DNA of 64,000 bases from Saccharospirillum alexandrii_A (GCF_043641555.1 NZ_JBHZRJ010000003.1:682001-746000), one strand, 5' to 3'; shown: positions 1-8,679, counted from the first letter of the stretch. Made by a program: numbers and translations. The notes: generated by a model not told the origin, from the sequence alone.

Positions 1-1
1 C

Positions 2-112
2 GACGTGCACCTGGAATCGTGCCAGGGCGATGAAGTGCGCCAGCGTTTTCACATGCCACCCCGGGAAATGACGCCAGAGCAGGCTCTGGAGGAAGGCCTG
101 AAGTATGTGTAG
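2..112 (+). CDS. C-terminal end of an unidentified protein (partial)
   Basis: An open frame enters from the left edge and stops at TAG (110-112), leaving 36 residues that end in EEGLKYV. The piece is hydrophilic, with one Cys, two His and several acidic residues, and has no membrane segment or recognisable motif. It lies on the same strand as the molybdenum cofactor operon, about 240 bases upstream, but the riboswitch between them suggests a separate transcript. Frame and stop are clear; I do not recognise the protein. Confidence 0.55.
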   Translation, partial: DVHLESCQGDEVRQRFHMPPREMTPEQALEEGLKYV

Positions 113-210
113 AACCAAGGCCATTGTACACCGGCAGCGGCCTGAGTATGATTCCAGCAACCTGATTAACACGCTCACCCAGTGAGTGGAGGCGACGAAC
201 AGACAGCGCA

Positions 211-347
211 ATACTCTGAAATTCAAACCACCGAGCCCTGGTGGTCTACGTCAAGTGTGATATGACGCCAGGGCCTTGTTCGACACCTACGGTGAAGAAC
301 AACAGGGTTGCCGCGGAAACGCGTCAGCCTCCCGACTTGGAAAGGTG
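211..347 (+). promoter_or_regulatory. Moco (molybdenum cofactor) riboswitch candidate
   Basis: The leader of moaA folds into nested stems: GCCCTGG (235-241) pairs with CCAGGGC (268-274), TTGTTC (277-282) pairs with GAACAA (297-302) around a CACC/GGTG helix, and CGCG pairs with CGCG around a GAAA tetraloop (313-324). The line then ends in GCCTCCCGA and GGAAAGG. A GNRA loop and a conserved 3' strand that overlaps the ribosome binding site just before moaA are what the Moco RNA motif shows in gammaproteobacteria. GGAAAGG (339-345) sits 6 bases before the moaA ATG, so ligand binding could block translation. The family call is by eye; limits are approximate. Confidence 0.75.
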
Positions 348-351
348 ATGC

Positions 352-1320
352 ATGTTAGAAGACGCGATGGGCCGCCGGTTTTATTACCTGCGGCTGTCGG
401 TAACCGATGTGTGCAACTTTCGTTGCACCTACTGCCTGCCAGATGGCTATCAGGGCAAACCTGATCAGTCCTTCCTGACGTTGCCCGAAATCCGCCAGAC
501 GCTGACGGCCTTTGCGGCCCTTGGCACTGAAAAGGTCCGTATTACGGGCGGCGAACCGGGCTTGCGCCGTGATCTGCCGGAGATCATCAGCGCAGCCGCC
601 CAAACGCCGGGTATACGGACCGTGGCGCTCACGACCAACGGCTACCGGTTGGCCGAACGTATTGCCCGCTGGCGCCAGGCCGGGTTAAACCAGCTGAACG
701 TCTCCATCGATAGCCTGAACCCAGCCGAATTTCATTCCATAACCGGACATAACCGCCTGCCGGAAATTCTGCGTGGGCTGGATGCGGCGCTGGCAGAGGG
801 CTTGTCGGTCAAGGTCAATGCTGTGCTGATGCGTGGCCTGCCCGATCAACTGGCTTCCTTTCTGGATTGGCTGAAGACCACTCCGGTCACTTTGCGTTTT
901 ATCGAGGTCATGGAGACTGGCGACCACCCGGCCTTCTTTCGCGAGCATCACATCAGCGGCCAGACCGTGAAACAGCAGTTGCTCGCTGCGGGCTGGCAAG
1001 CCGTGCAGCGACGCCGGGATGCCGGGCCGGCCGAAGAATTCTGGCACCCGGACTATCAGGGCCGTATTGGCCTGATCATGCCTTACAGCCAGGATTTCTG
1101 TTCCAGCTGCAACCGGCTGCGCATTTCTTCAACGGGAAAGCTGCATCTCTGTCTGTTTTCAGACGGTGGGCTGGATGTTCGCCCCTGGATGCAACCTCAG
1201 GTAGCCACGACTGAACTGCAAGACAAGCTGACAGCGCTGCTCAGGCACAAGGCGCCGAGTCACCTGCTGCACGACGGCCAAACCGGTGGCACCCAGAATC
1301 TGAGCATCATCGGAGGCTGA
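352..1320 (+). CDS. moaA: GTP 3',8-cyclase MoaA (radical SAM)
   Basis: First enzyme of molybdopterin synthesis, converting GTP to 3',8-cyclo-GTP, the substrate of MoaC. The 322-residue length fits the family. The radical SAM cluster motif is C21-x3-C25-x2-C28, followed by the GGEP motif (ITGGEPGLRRD). The C-terminal cluster ligands are C250-x2-C253-x13-C267, and the protein ends in a Gly-Gly tail (SIIGG), as functional MoaA does. The ATG at 352 has GGAAAGG six bases upstream, inside the putative riboswitch. It starts an operon with mobA (15 bases on), moaB, moaC, moaD and moaE. Confidence 0.97.
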   Translation: MLEDAMGRRFYYLRLSVTDVCNFRCTYCLPDGYQGKPDQSFLTLPEIRQTLTAFAALGTEKVRITGGEPGLRRDLPEIISAAAQTPGIRTVALTTNGYRLAERIARWRQAGLNQLNVSIDSLNPAEFHSITGHNRLPEILRGLDAALAEGLSVKVNAVLMRGLPDQLASFLDWLKTTPVTLRFIEVMETGDHPAFFREHHISGQTVKQQLLAAGWQAVQRRRDAGPAEEFWHPDYQGRIGLIMPYSQDFCSSCNRLRISSTGKLHLCLFSDGGLDVRPWMQPQVATTELQDKLTALLRHKAPSHLLHDGQTGGTQNLSIIGG

Positions 1321-1335
1321 CGGCGGTGGACAGTC

Positions 1336-1932
1336 ATGACTGAACAGGGGGCGGTGCTGATTCTGGCCGGTGGCCGCAGCCGGCGCATGGGTACCGACAA
1401 GGCGCAGCTGCCGATGGCGGATACCACCCTGCTGAACTGGCAGTACCAGCGACTGGCCGCACTCGACTTGCCGGTCTGGCACAGCGGGCCAGGCGGCATC
1501 GCCGATGCCTGGCCCGATTTTCGGGGCCCCCTGGCTGGATTGTACAGCGCACTGAGGCACCACCCTGAAGCCGCATTCTGGCTAGTCATACCGGTGGATA
1601 TGCCCGCGCTACCGCTGGACCGCTTGCGCCGGCTGGCGCAATGCATGAAGGCCGGGTCGCTCCCCGTGGCTTACAGCAATGCACCGCTACCGCTGGCCGT
1701 GCCGGCCACAGCAGCGCTTCGGGAAACGCTGGCCACCTGGCTGAATCAGCCAGACGGACCCAGGTCACTGCGTGCCCTGATGTCACATTTTAATGGGCGG
1801 TGGCTCGCTGAGCCTTTGACCGAGCACCACCGCCTCAACCTTAATACGCCTGAAGACTGGGCTTCGTTTCAGGCCCTGCCTGAAGTACAGCGCAGCCAGC
1901 CAGGCATGCCCAGAGGAGAGACCGGTGACTAA
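1336..1932 (+). CDS. mobA: Molybdenum cofactor guanylyltransferase MobA
   Basis: Transfers GMP from GTP to Mo-molybdopterin, making the bis-MGD cofactor of DMSO-reductase-family enzymes such as formate dehydrogenase and nitrate reductase. The nucleotidyltransferase signature LAGGRSRRMGTDK lies at residues 10-22, and the metal-binding region PVDMPAL follows near residue 90. At 198 residues it is a normal MobA. It sits between moaA and moaB, where many operons lack it, which suggests that bis-MGD enzymes are the main clients. Its last eight bases overlap the moaB start, so translation is probably coupled. Confidence 0.95.
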   Translation: MTEQGAVLILAGGRSRRMGTDKAQLPMADTTLLNWQYQRLAALDLPVWHSGPGGIADAWPDFRGPLAGLYSALRHHPEAAFWLVIPVDMPALPLDRLRRLAQCMKAGSLPVAYSNAPLPLAVPATAALRETLATWLNQPDGPRSLRALMSHFNGRWLAEPLTEHHRLNLNTPEDWASFQALPEVQRSQPGMPRGETGD

Positions 1933-2461
1933 GCCGATAACCCCGGATACAACCCCATCGCCGCAAGCCCTGAACGTGGTGGTGTTAACGGTGTCCGATA
2001 CGCGTGGCCCCCACAACGATACTTCCGGTCAGTATCTGGCAGACGCTGCTGCTGCGGCCGGGCATAAGGTCATTGAAACGATGATCGAAAAAGACGAGGT
2101 CTATCAACTGCGGGCCCACCTGTCACGCTGGATCGCCTCGGCCGATGCCCAGGTGGTACTGATGACCGGAGGCACCGGCTTTACCGGTCGTGATTCGACG
2201 CCGGAAGCCGTGGCGCCCCTGTTCGATAAGCACATAGAAGGCTTTGGCGAGCTGTTCAGGCAGCTTTCCTATCAGGAAATTGGCACCTCGACGGTACAGA
2301 GCCGGGCTCTGGCCGGGCTCGCCAACGGTACGCTGGTGTTCTGTTTGCCAGGTTCGACCGGTGCCTGCCGAACCGGCTGGGAAGGCATTATTCGCGAACA
2401 GCTCGACTCCACGCACAAGCCCTGTAATTTCGTCGGTCAGTTGAAGGCGGTGGTCTCATGA
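1925..2461 (+). CDS. moaB: Molybdopterin adenylyltransferase family protein MoaB
   Basis: MoaB/MogA family protein, expected to adenylylate molybdopterin before molybdate insertion. Motifs are LTVSDTRG near residue 21, the phosphate-binding TGGTGFTGRDSTPE (about 80-93) and the LPGSTGA loop near residue 142. The start is GTG at 1925, with AGAGGAGA just upstream; no ATG fits better. It overlaps mobA by 8 bases and moaC by 4 (ATGA). No mogA lies in this window, so this copy may supply the adenylyltransferase step; the genome outside cannot be seen. Confidence 0.94.
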   Translation: MTKPITPDTTPSPQALNVVVLTVSDTRGPHNDTSGQYLADAAAAAGHKVIETMIEKDEVYQLRAHLSRWIASADAQVVLMTGGTGFTGRDSTPEAVAPLFDKHIEGFGELFRQLSYQEIGTSTVQSRALAGLANGTLVFCLPGSTGACRTGWEGIIREQLDSTHKPCNFVGQLKAVVS

Positions 2462-2943
2462 GCGAATTCAGTCACCTGAACGACCGGGGTGAGGCCAACA
2501 TGGTCGATGTCTCCGGCAAGGCGGTGTCGCAACGTGAAGCCAGAGCCGAAGCCTTTGTGACCATGAACGAGGCCGCGTTGACCCTGATCGAACAGGGCGG
2601 TCACCACAAGGGCGACATTTTCGGGGTGGCCCGGGTGGCCGGTATTCAGGGCGCCAAACTGACGTCGCAACTGATTCCCCTGTGTCACCCGCTGATGCTG
2701 AGTAAGATCGGCGTTGAGCTTGAACTGCAGCGTGCGCAAGGGCGCGTGCGCATCGAAACCCGGTGCAAGCTCGATGGCAAGACCGGGGTCGAGATGGAAG
2801 CACTGACCGCCGCGTCAGTCACCGCCCTCACGCTGTTTGACATGGTCAAGGCGGTCGACCCGGGCATGTGCATTGAAGGCCTCCGGGTGCTGGAGAAACA
2901 GGGTGGAAAAACTGGCCATTGGACAGCGGGTGAGCGTGAATAA
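2458..2943 (+). CDS. moaC: Cyclic pyranopterin monophosphate synthase MoaC
   Basis: Converts 3',8-cyclo-GTP from MoaA into cyclic pyranopterin monophosphate. The 161-residue protein opens with the usual FSHLNDRGEANMVDVSGK block and carries LIPLCHPL near residue 75 and the KTGVEMEALTA motif near residue 109, with conserved Lys and His residues of the active site. Its ATG overlaps the moaB stop as ATGA, and its TAA overlaps the moaD ATG by one base, so four genes here are translationally chained. Confidence 0.97.
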   Translation: MSEFSHLNDRGEANMVDVSGKAVSQREARAEAFVTMNEAALTLIEQGGHHKGDIFGVARVAGIQGAKLTSQLIPLCHPLMLSKIGVELELQRAQGRVRIETRCKLDGKTGVEMEALTAASVTALTLFDMVKAVDPGMCIEGLRVLEKQGGKTGHWTAGERE

Positions 2944-3197
2944 TGTCTGAACCGATTCAGGTAAAGTTTTTTGCCCGTTTGCGAGAAGAACTCGGGGTCT
3001 CCAGCCTCAACATTCCGGCTGAGGAAGTGCCCGACCTCGATGCACTGCTCGACTGGCTGGTCAAGGCGCACCCCCAATGGCAACCGGCACTGCAGGGTAA
3101 GCTGATGACGGCCGTGAACCAGAACATGACCTCGTCCAATGTAGCGCTTCAACCCGGCGACGAAGTCGCTCTGTTTCCACCCGTAACCGGAGGCTGA
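2943..3197 (+). CDS. moaD: Molybdopterin synthase sulfur carrier subunit MoaD
   Basis: Ubiquitin-like sulfur carrier of 84 residues. It begins MSEPIQVKFFARLREELG, ends PPVTGG, and the terminal Gly-Gly is the site that is adenylylated and converted to a thiocarboxylate. It pairs with MoaE, encoded three bases downstream, to insert the dithiolene sulfurs. The ATG overlaps the moaC stop (TAATG). MoeB, the usual activating enzyme, is not in this window. Confidence 0.96.
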   Translation: MSEPIQVKFFARLREELGVSSLNIPAEEVPDLDALLDWLVKAHPQWQPALQGKLMTAVNQNMTSSNVALQPGDEVALFPPVTGG

Positions 3198-3200
3198 GTC

Positions 3201-3668
3201 ATGCGAACAACGGCCATAGACGTACGCGTTGGCTCAGACGATTTTAACGTTCAGGTGGAATACGATGCCCTCTGTTCTCACAATACCGATGACGGCGCTG
3301 TGGTGTTCTTTGTCGGCCGGGTGCGAGACCTCAATGAGGGGGAAGCGGTTCACAGCCTGCATCTGGAGCACTACCCGGGCATGACCGAATCGGTACTGCA
3401 GCAGCTGGCAGAGCAGGCGGCCGGGCGCTGGCCGCTGAACCGGGTTCGTATCGTGCATCGGGTGGGCAATTTGCACCCGGCTGACCAGATAGTCTTTGTT
3501 GGTGTCAGCAGCCCCCACCGGCAGGCAGCATTTGACGGTGCGGCCTTTGTGATGGACGTTCTGAAGACCGAGGCGCCGTTCTGGAAAAAGGAAACCGGAC
3601 CAGACGGTACTTCGCGCTGGCTCGATGCGCGACAGAGTGACACCACCCTGGCCGAACGCTGGCGTTAA
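3201..3668 (+). CDS. moaE: Molybdopterin synthase catalytic subunit MoaE
   Basis: Large subunit of molybdopterin synthase, 155 residues. Visible family features are GAVVFFVGRVRD near residue 32, HLEHYPGM (about 54-61), HRVGNLHPAD (about 86-95), and the catalytic-lysine region FWKKE with the DG.SRW end block. It closes the operon. The convergent acyltransferase gene ends only 8 bases away, and I see no strong terminator hairpin between them, so transcripts may read into each other. Confidence 0.96.
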   Translation: MRTTAIDVRVGSDDFNVQVEYDALCSHNTDDGAVVFFVGRVRDLNEGEAVHSLHLEHYPGMTESVLQQLAEQAAGRWPLNRVRIVHRVGNLHPADQIVFVGVSSPHRQAAFDGAAFVMDVLKTEAPFWKKETGPDGTSRWLDARQSDTTLAERWR

Positions 3669-3676
3669 CCCACCTG

Positions 3677-4582
3677 TTAGTTTGGTCGTTGCTCTCTCAG
3701 GCAGGCATCCATGAGCCGGTCTTTTCTAACCCAGATGGTCTGTACCCACTCCTGCACTTCCTGGCGAAAGGCATCGTCATTCTGGTAATCGCCCCGGCTG
3801 AAGTGATCGGGAATGGCGATTTCTTCAACTCTCATAATCACATGCTTCATGCGCCCGCACAGTAGATCCCAAAACGAGGGGACGCCCTGGGGGTAGACGA
3901 TGGTGACGTTGGTCAGGGCGCTGAATTTGCTACCCAGCGCCCTGATAGTAAAGGCGATGCCGCCGGCCTTGGGCCTGAGCAAATGCCGGAATGGGGACGC
4001 CTGCTGCTCGTGTTTGAGTGGTGAAAAGCGGGTGCCCTCCAGAAAATTCACCACGCTGGTCGGCATTTCGGAAAACTTCTCGCAGGCGCGTTGGGTGGCC
4101 AGCAAATCCTGGCCGACTTTCTCCGGGTGTTTCTTCAGGTAGGCTTTGGAGTGACGCTCCATAAAAGGGAAGTCGAGAGCCCACCAGGCTTGGCCAACCA
4201 CTGGAATTCGGGCCATTTGTTTCTTGATGAAAAACTTCAACAGCGGAATCTTGCGGTGATAGGCCTGGAATAACACAAAAATGTCGGCCCAGGACTGGTG
4301 ATTGACGGTGAGCAGATACCAGCCTCTGGGGTTGAGCTGGCCCAATCCCTGAATGTCCCAACGGGTTTTCTGCATGCGCCGCATCCACCATAAAATACCA
4401 CCCATCCACAGAGCGGCGATTTCAGTGATGCAAGGGTTTACCCAGCGTTGCCCGGCCGGAAACTGAAGTAACAAACGCAGCAGAATAAATATATAAAGAA
4501 AGACCCCGAGAAACAGGGTATGGCCCAGCAGGGCCAGGGCAGCAACAGCGCCCATCAGGTGTGATGCAATGGCGTGAACCAT
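3677..4582 (-). CDS. PlsC-family acyltransferase, YihG-like
   Basis: Membrane-bound 1-acyl-sn-glycerol-3-phosphate acyltransferase family protein of 301 residues, the size of E. coli YihG. It has two hydrophobic N-terminal stretches (about 5-40 and 50-67), the catalytic HX4D block NHQSWADIF near residue 94, a GQAWWALDFPFMER segment, and the EGTRFSP substrate-binding block near residue 180. The family adds a second acyl chain to lysophosphatidic acid; the true substrate is unknown. It lies 80 bases behind the two-component operon on the same strand, but nothing ties it to that function. Confidence 0.88.
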   Translation of the reverse strand: MVHAIASHLMGAVAALALLGHTLFLGVFLYIFILLRLLLQFPAGQRWVNPCITEIAALWMGGILWWMRRMQKTRWDIQGLGQLNPRGWYLLTVNHQSWADIFVLFQAYHRKIPLLKFFIKKQMARIPVVGQAWWALDFPFMERHSKAYLKKHPEKVGQDLLATQRACEKFSEMPTSVVNFLEGTRFSPLKHEQQASPFRHLLRPKAGGIAFTIRALGSKFSALTNVTIVYPQGVPSFWDLLCGRMKHVIMRVEEIAIPDHFSRGDYQNDDAFRQEVQEWVQTIWVRKDRLMDACLREQRPN

Positions 4583-4662
4583 GGAGCGACTCGGTTGATC
4601 GGATGGCCGCTCAGTTTATGAAAATGCCACGGCGCTGACAAATCAGCATCACGGTAGCCGGG

Positions 4663-5409
4663 TCAGAAAGGGGATTCCACCAGCAGATAACCCTTGCCCC
4701 GCACGGTTCGTATTGCGTTCTCCAGCCCGAGCTTCTGACGAATGCCGGATACCAGAATGTCTACCGTGCGTGATACCCCATCGTACTCAATGCCGCGCAG
4801 TGCTTTCATGATGTCATCACGGCTGTGAATCACGCCAGGCTGATCATACAGCAGGCACAGCAGGTTGAACTCGGGTTGGGTCAGTTCAACATCCCGGCCC
4901 TGGCAGGTGACTTTGAGATTGCGTTTATCGACGTTGAGCCAGTCGAGCACGGTGCCGTCGCTGATGCCCGATGGTGCCTTGATACGGCGGCTGCGACGCA
5001 GATGCGCCTTAATTCGCGCCAGCAGAACCCGGGGTTCGACGGGTTTGGTCAGGTAGTCGTCGGCCCCCAGTTCAAGCCCGAGAATTTCGTCCAGAGATTC
5101 GCCACGAGCGGTCAGAAACAGTATCGGCCCCTGATAAAAACGCTGGATCTGGCGGCAGACTTCCAGGCCATCCTGCCCCGGTAACATGATGTCCAGAATC
5201 ACCAGGTCCGGTGCCCAGGCCTGAATACGGTCCGGTGCCTGAAGGCCGTCGGCGACGGTCTGCACCTCGAACCCTTCCCGGGTGAGGTATTGTCGGGTCA
5301 GATCGCTCAGGGCGACATCGTCTTCGACCAGAACCAGTCGGCCATAGCTGGCCTGATTCGCCTCGGGTTCGCTGGTCGTTGTTTTGTCACTGGAGTGGGA
5401 AAACGTCAT
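4663..5409 (-). CDS. OmpR-family response regulator, RstA-like
   Basis: Two-domain DNA-binding regulator. The receiver has the acidic pair near residues 30-31, the phosphoacceptor D73 in LVILDIMLPG, Thr in FLTARG and Lys in LTKPVEP. The C-terminal winged helix contains SRDDIMKALRGIEYDG and TVRGKGYLL, close to RstA in wording. I chose the ATG at 5409 because AGGAA lies 7 bases upstream; a longer start at 5454 would overlap the preceding gene and lacks a good site. It is the last gene of an operon with its likely kinase (6956-8497), a poly-Asp protein and a TPR/barrel protein. Confidence 0.92.
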   Translation of the reverse strand: MTFSHSSDKTTTSEPEANQASYGRLVLVEDDVALSDLTRQYLTREGFEVQTVADGLQAPDRIQAWAPDLVILDIMLPGQDGLEVCRQIQRFYQGPILFLTARGESLDEILGLELGADDYLTKPVEPRVLLARIKAHLRRSRRIKAPSGISDGTVLDWLNVDKRNLKVTCQGRDVELTQPEFNLLCLLYDQPGVIHSRDDIMKALRGIEYDGVSRTVDILVSGIRQKLGLENAIRTVRGKGYLLVESPF

Positions 5410-5419
5410 GGTCGGGTTC

Positions 5420-6481
5420 CTATGGGGTCCATCGCAGGCTGATCGATGCAGCATAGCTCAATGGATCGGTCTCAGTCAGGTCGGTAAGATCAACTCGCAG
5501 TCGCAGGCGCCAGTCGGGTGCAACCCGCCAGATGATGCGGTTCTCCAGACCAAGCTGGTCGCGGGTCAGCGATTGCACCAGGTTGTATTCCGTCTCCCAG
5601 GTGGCAAAGTCGCTACTGACGCCGACCCCCAGATCATGGTCGGTGGTGGTGTTGGCGTCCAGTCGGCGATGTTCGCCTTCCCAGAACAGGCTCGCCCGGC
5701 TGCGCGTACCCACCGCCGCCGATAGTACCGCGCGACTGTCGCTTTCGAGGCCCTGATCGTGCCAGAACTGATCGTGAGCGAGGCGTACCCGAAACTCTCC
5801 CATGCTTTGTGCAAAGGCGGCCCGGCCGAGCCAGCCGTCCAGGGTGTCGTCGTGTTGCAAACCCAGGGTCAGTTGTACTATGGCGCTGGGGTTGCGCACC
5901 GAAAACCCGCCTTCCAGTCGCCCAAGCCAGGGCGAATCGGTTCTGTCCGGGTAATAGCGGGACAAGGCCGTCACCTGAATCAGCGGTCGCACGGTGTAGG
6001 ATTGCCGGGTGGAATAGAACACGGTTTTAGGCAGCAGTAGCTGGCCCTGGCCTCCGACCTGAGCATAGCCACTATTCGCCTGCTCAGTCTGCCCGGCACT
6101 GAGTTCCAGATAACTGCTGAACTGATAGTCGCTTACTGTCTGGGCCTCTTGTGCCTGAATCAGCAGCACCTGGGTATTGATGCGCACCCGCACCGGCAAG
6201 TCGGGGTCGGCCAGAACGTCAGCCAGATAGCGTTCGGCGGTGTCTGGCTGGTTCAGTTGCAGGTATAGCACCGCCAGTTCCAGCTTCAGGCGGGCAGCGG
6301 TCGGGTTCTGGCTGTGCAGGGCTTCCAGGTCGATGACGGCTTGCACGACGTTGCCGTCGGCCTGCAGTTGTTGAATGGCGGTCAGTTCCTCCGACCAGTC
6401 GGTTTCAGCGATAGCAATGGCTGGCAGCGATAACAGCAGCCACAGTGCAGGTCGCAGATGCTTAAACAGTGTCATTGTCAT
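5420..6481 (-). CDS. Exported TPR protein with probable outer-membrane beta-barrel
   Basis: About 353 residues: a signal peptide ending near AIAIAETDW, TPR-like helices (about 25-125, with NPTAARLKLELAVLYLQLNQ), then about 220 residues of alternating strands such as YQFSSYLELSAGQ and YAASISLRWTP. TPR-plus-barrel resembles the layout of Slam-type (DUF560) proteins, but it is shorter than the usual Slam and the kinship is uncertain. The start at 6481 follows AGAGGA and lies inside the end of the poly-Asp gene, a 20-base overlap; ATG 6475 is also possible. It sits between the poly-Asp gene and the regulator in one operon, so it is probably the envelope output or a sensing partner. Confidence 0.75.
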   Translation of the reverse strand: MTMTLFKHLRPALWLLLSLPAIAIAETDWSEELTAIQQLQADGNVVQAVIDLEALHSQNPTAARLKLELAVLYLQLNQPDTAERYLADVLADPDLPVRVRINTQVLLIQAQEAQTVSDYQFSSYLELSAGQTEQANSGYAQVGGQGQLLLPKTVFYSTRQSYTVRPLIQVTALSRYYPDRTDSPWLGRLEGGFSVRNPSAIVQLTLGLQHDDTLDGWLGRAAFAQSMGEFRVRLAHDQFWHDQGLESDSRAVLSAAVGTRSRASLFWEGEHRRLDANTTTDHDLGVGVSSDFATWETEYNLVQSLTRDQLGLENRIIWRVAPDWRLRLRVDLTDLTETDPLSYAASISLRWTP

Positions 6482-6959
6482 CTTCGTCCTCTTCATCCCT
6501 GTCATCGTCTATTTCGCTTTCTTCCATCTCGGTATCATCGTCCAGATCGTCGTCGTCGTCATCATCGTCATCAAGATCGTCGTCGATGCTATTGACCCCG
6601 GGGTCTTCACCCAGTGATTCATACCAGGTTTCAAACTGATCATCGGTCCAGTCTTCCGGCAGCGACAGCAGCGTATCGAGCGACAGCGATTCACGTTCAC
6701 CGGGGGCAAGCTGGCTTAGCCAGCGCTCCAGCAGACGCTCCTGAGTGGACCCTGAAGCGCCTGCCCGGTCGGCAATCAACTGGTCCAGTTGTTGCGACAG
6801 ATCTTCCAGTGAACGGACATCGTTTTGCGATTCAAGCAGGTTGTCGGGCAGGTCGTCCCATTCTCCCCAGTCGTCTTCGGCCAAAACCGGGCCGAGGCTC
6901 AGCAGGAGCATGAACACCAGGGCCTCAAGCAGACGGGTGCACACGTTACAGCCCATCAT
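6462..6959 (-). CDS. Small exported poly-aspartate protein
   Basis: A 165-residue protein with an N-terminal signal peptide (hydrophobic LVFMLLLSLGPVLA, then AEDDWGEWDD), a middle helical part with Leu/Gln-rich heptads, and a C-terminal tail from about residue 125 made almost wholly of Asp and Glu, including a run of nine Asp. Such tails bind divalent cations or cationic peptides; this is inference. The start overlaps the kinase stop as ATGA, so the two are translated together. I recognise no family. The same Asp-run style recurs in the divergent lipoprotein at 8680, which argues for a shared role. Confidence 0.78.
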   Translation of the reverse strand: MMGCNVCTRLLEALVFMLLLSLGPVLAEDDWGEWDDLPDNLLESQNDVRSLEDLSQQLDQLIADRAGASGSTQERLLERWLSQLAPGERESLSLDTLLSLPEDWTDDQFETWYESLGEDPGVNSIDDDLDDDDDDDDDLDDDTEMEESEIDDDRDEEDEDDNDTV

Positions 6960-8497
6960 GATGACACCTCAGCTTGATGCGTCAGAGCAGGGAGTGACAC
7001 CGTTACCGAGGCACCCCCCAACTCGCTGCGCCCGAGCGTCAGTTCACCCTGATAATGACGTACCAGGGTGGCGACCAGGGTGAGCCCCATGCCATGACCG
7101 TTATGGCTCAGGTTGCGCGCCTTGTCGCCACGCACGAAGGGTTGAATAGCGTCTTCGAGGCTCATGCCCCGGAACCCCGGGCCGTTGTCTTCAACGGTGA
7201 GCACCAGCTGCGGCGGTTGGGCGCTCAGCGTGACACGCGTCTGTCCCTGACCGTACTGAAGGGCGTTACTGATCAGGTTGCGGCATAGGCGACGCCAGTG
7301 GTGGGCAGCGATACTGCCGCGATTGATGGGGTCGAGTACCCGTTCAAGGGTGCCACTGCCCGGTTGCATGCGATCAACCAGGTCGCTCAGTTCATTGCTG
7401 ACAAAACAATAGGCCGCGTCTGCATCGCTACCGCTGGCTGGTTTTTGCTGGCTCAGTTGATGGTACAGCAACAATTCATCAATCAGTTGATTCAATTCGC
7501 GGACGTCGGCTTGCAGTTGCGCCGTCAGAGGGGCATCCGGGTCGAGCATCGCCAGCGCAAACTGCATTCTGGCCAGTGGGGTTTTCAGATCGTGGGAGAC
7601 CGCCTGGTTCAGTTGCTGACTTTGTTCGGCTAGCTGAATCAGGCGGTCAGCCATCGACTGAATGTGACGCCACATCTCGGTCAGTGCGTCGTTCTGTTTT
7701 TCCGGCAGGTCGGGCGACGTCCCCGTTTCGGCGATGGTGTCGATGGCCTGGTTCATGCGAGTCAGGCGATATTGCAGTGGCCTCAGCACTCGCCAGAGCG
7801 CGAGGGCCGTAATGCTTAGAAAACCCATCAGCAAGATCAGCGTCATATCGGGCGTTAGCCAGACGAACTCCTGAAATGGCCCCAGCCGGAGCGCTTGCTC
7901 GGAACCGGCCGGTACATAGACAAAAAACTGTTTCAGGGTGTTATTCCGGTCGACCACGACCTGTCCGTTGTCCAGATCGCGTTCCAGCACGAACCCCAGG
8001 CCTTCATTGCGCCAGCCCAGGCGCTGAATGCCGATGCCCAGGTCGGCGTTCAACTCGGCCAGGCGTTGTTCCCGTTGCGCAGCAGGGACCAGCGACAGCT
8101 CGTTGGTCACTAGCAGGCCGAGACCCGTGGCCAGGTGCTCCCAGTCACTGATGGTGACGCTAACGGCTTGCCGGTCATCAAGCGGATGGATGAAGCGGGC
8201 CGTTTCGCTGCCCCAGTCAACGTCACTGTACTGGGCTTGCTGCAGCTGATTGTCGGATGCGACCCAGTTGGCACCCGTCAGCGTTGATACCAGGTCCAAC
8301 CAGGACTGGCGGCGTTCGTCCGTATCCTGGCGCAGGTACCCCTGTTGCACAAACCGGGCGGCAGAACTCAGCAAGGGGTCTGAGAAATGTTTGAAGCGGG
8401 CATCGTTGACCAGTGTGACGGCCACAAACAACGCCAGGCCGGCAATCAGTAAGATGCCAACCCAGGTGCTGTAAATTCTGGCGAATATCGAAAACAT
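6956..8497 (-). CDS. Sensor histidine kinase, RstB-like
   Basis: 513-residue inner-membrane kinase: TM1 near residues 10-30, a periplasmic sensor of about 185 residues, TM2 near 218-240, a HAMP linker (LRPLQYRLTRM), the DHp helix with H302 in AVSHDLKTPLARM, then the ATPase domain with an N box (RNLISNALQYG), a G1 box (VEDNGPGF) and NGHGMGLTL. I chose ATG 8497 because GAGGG lies six bases upstream; a TTG one codon earlier is less likely. First gene of the operon with the poly-Asp protein, TPR/barrel protein and regulator. The periplasmic domain may read metal ions or the poly-Asp partner, which is a guess. Confidence 0.93.
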   Translation of the reverse strand: MFSIFARIYSTWVGILLIAGLALFVAVTLVNDARFKHFSDPLLSSAARFVQQGYLRQDTDERRQSWLDLVSTLTGANWVASDNQLQQAQYSDVDWGSETARFIHPLDDRQAVSVTISDWEHLATGLGLLVTNELSLVPAAQREQRLAELNADLGIGIQRLGWRNEGLGFVLERDLDNGQVVVDRNNTLKQFFVYVPAGSEQALRLGPFQEFVWLTPDMTLILLMGFLSITALALWRVLRPLQYRLTRMNQAIDTIAETGTSPDLPEKQNDALTEMWRHIQSMADRLIQLAEQSQQLNQAVSHDLKTPLARMQFALAMLDPDAPLTAQLQADVRELNQLIDELLLYHQLSQQKPASGSDADAAYCFVSNELSDLVDRMQPGSGTLERVLDPINRGSIAAHHWRRLCRNLISNALQYGQGQTRVTLSAQPPQLVLTVEDNGPGFRGMSLEDAIQPFVRGDKARNLSHNGHGMGLTLVATLVRHYQGELTLGRSELGGASVTVSLPALTHQAEVSS

Positions 8498-8679
8498 CAA
8501 ATGCCCTCAGTGAGACGCCACTATAACGGTCCGGGCGTCGGCTGAGAACGCTTGCCAACAATCCGGGTACAGTATTGAAACATGTCTTACAAAGCTGGGG
8601 CGTAGGCTTGGTTGCGAGTCAAATCAGCCCATCGGGCATCACATTGATCGTGAGTGGCAGACAGCAGAAGGTGATAACT

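Noticed and set aside
105..185. A 26-codon open frame (MCRTKAIV...) overlapping the end of the first partial gene.
   Set aside because: No ribosome site of note, no recognisable motif, and it ends before the riboswitch; such a short frame arises easily by chance.
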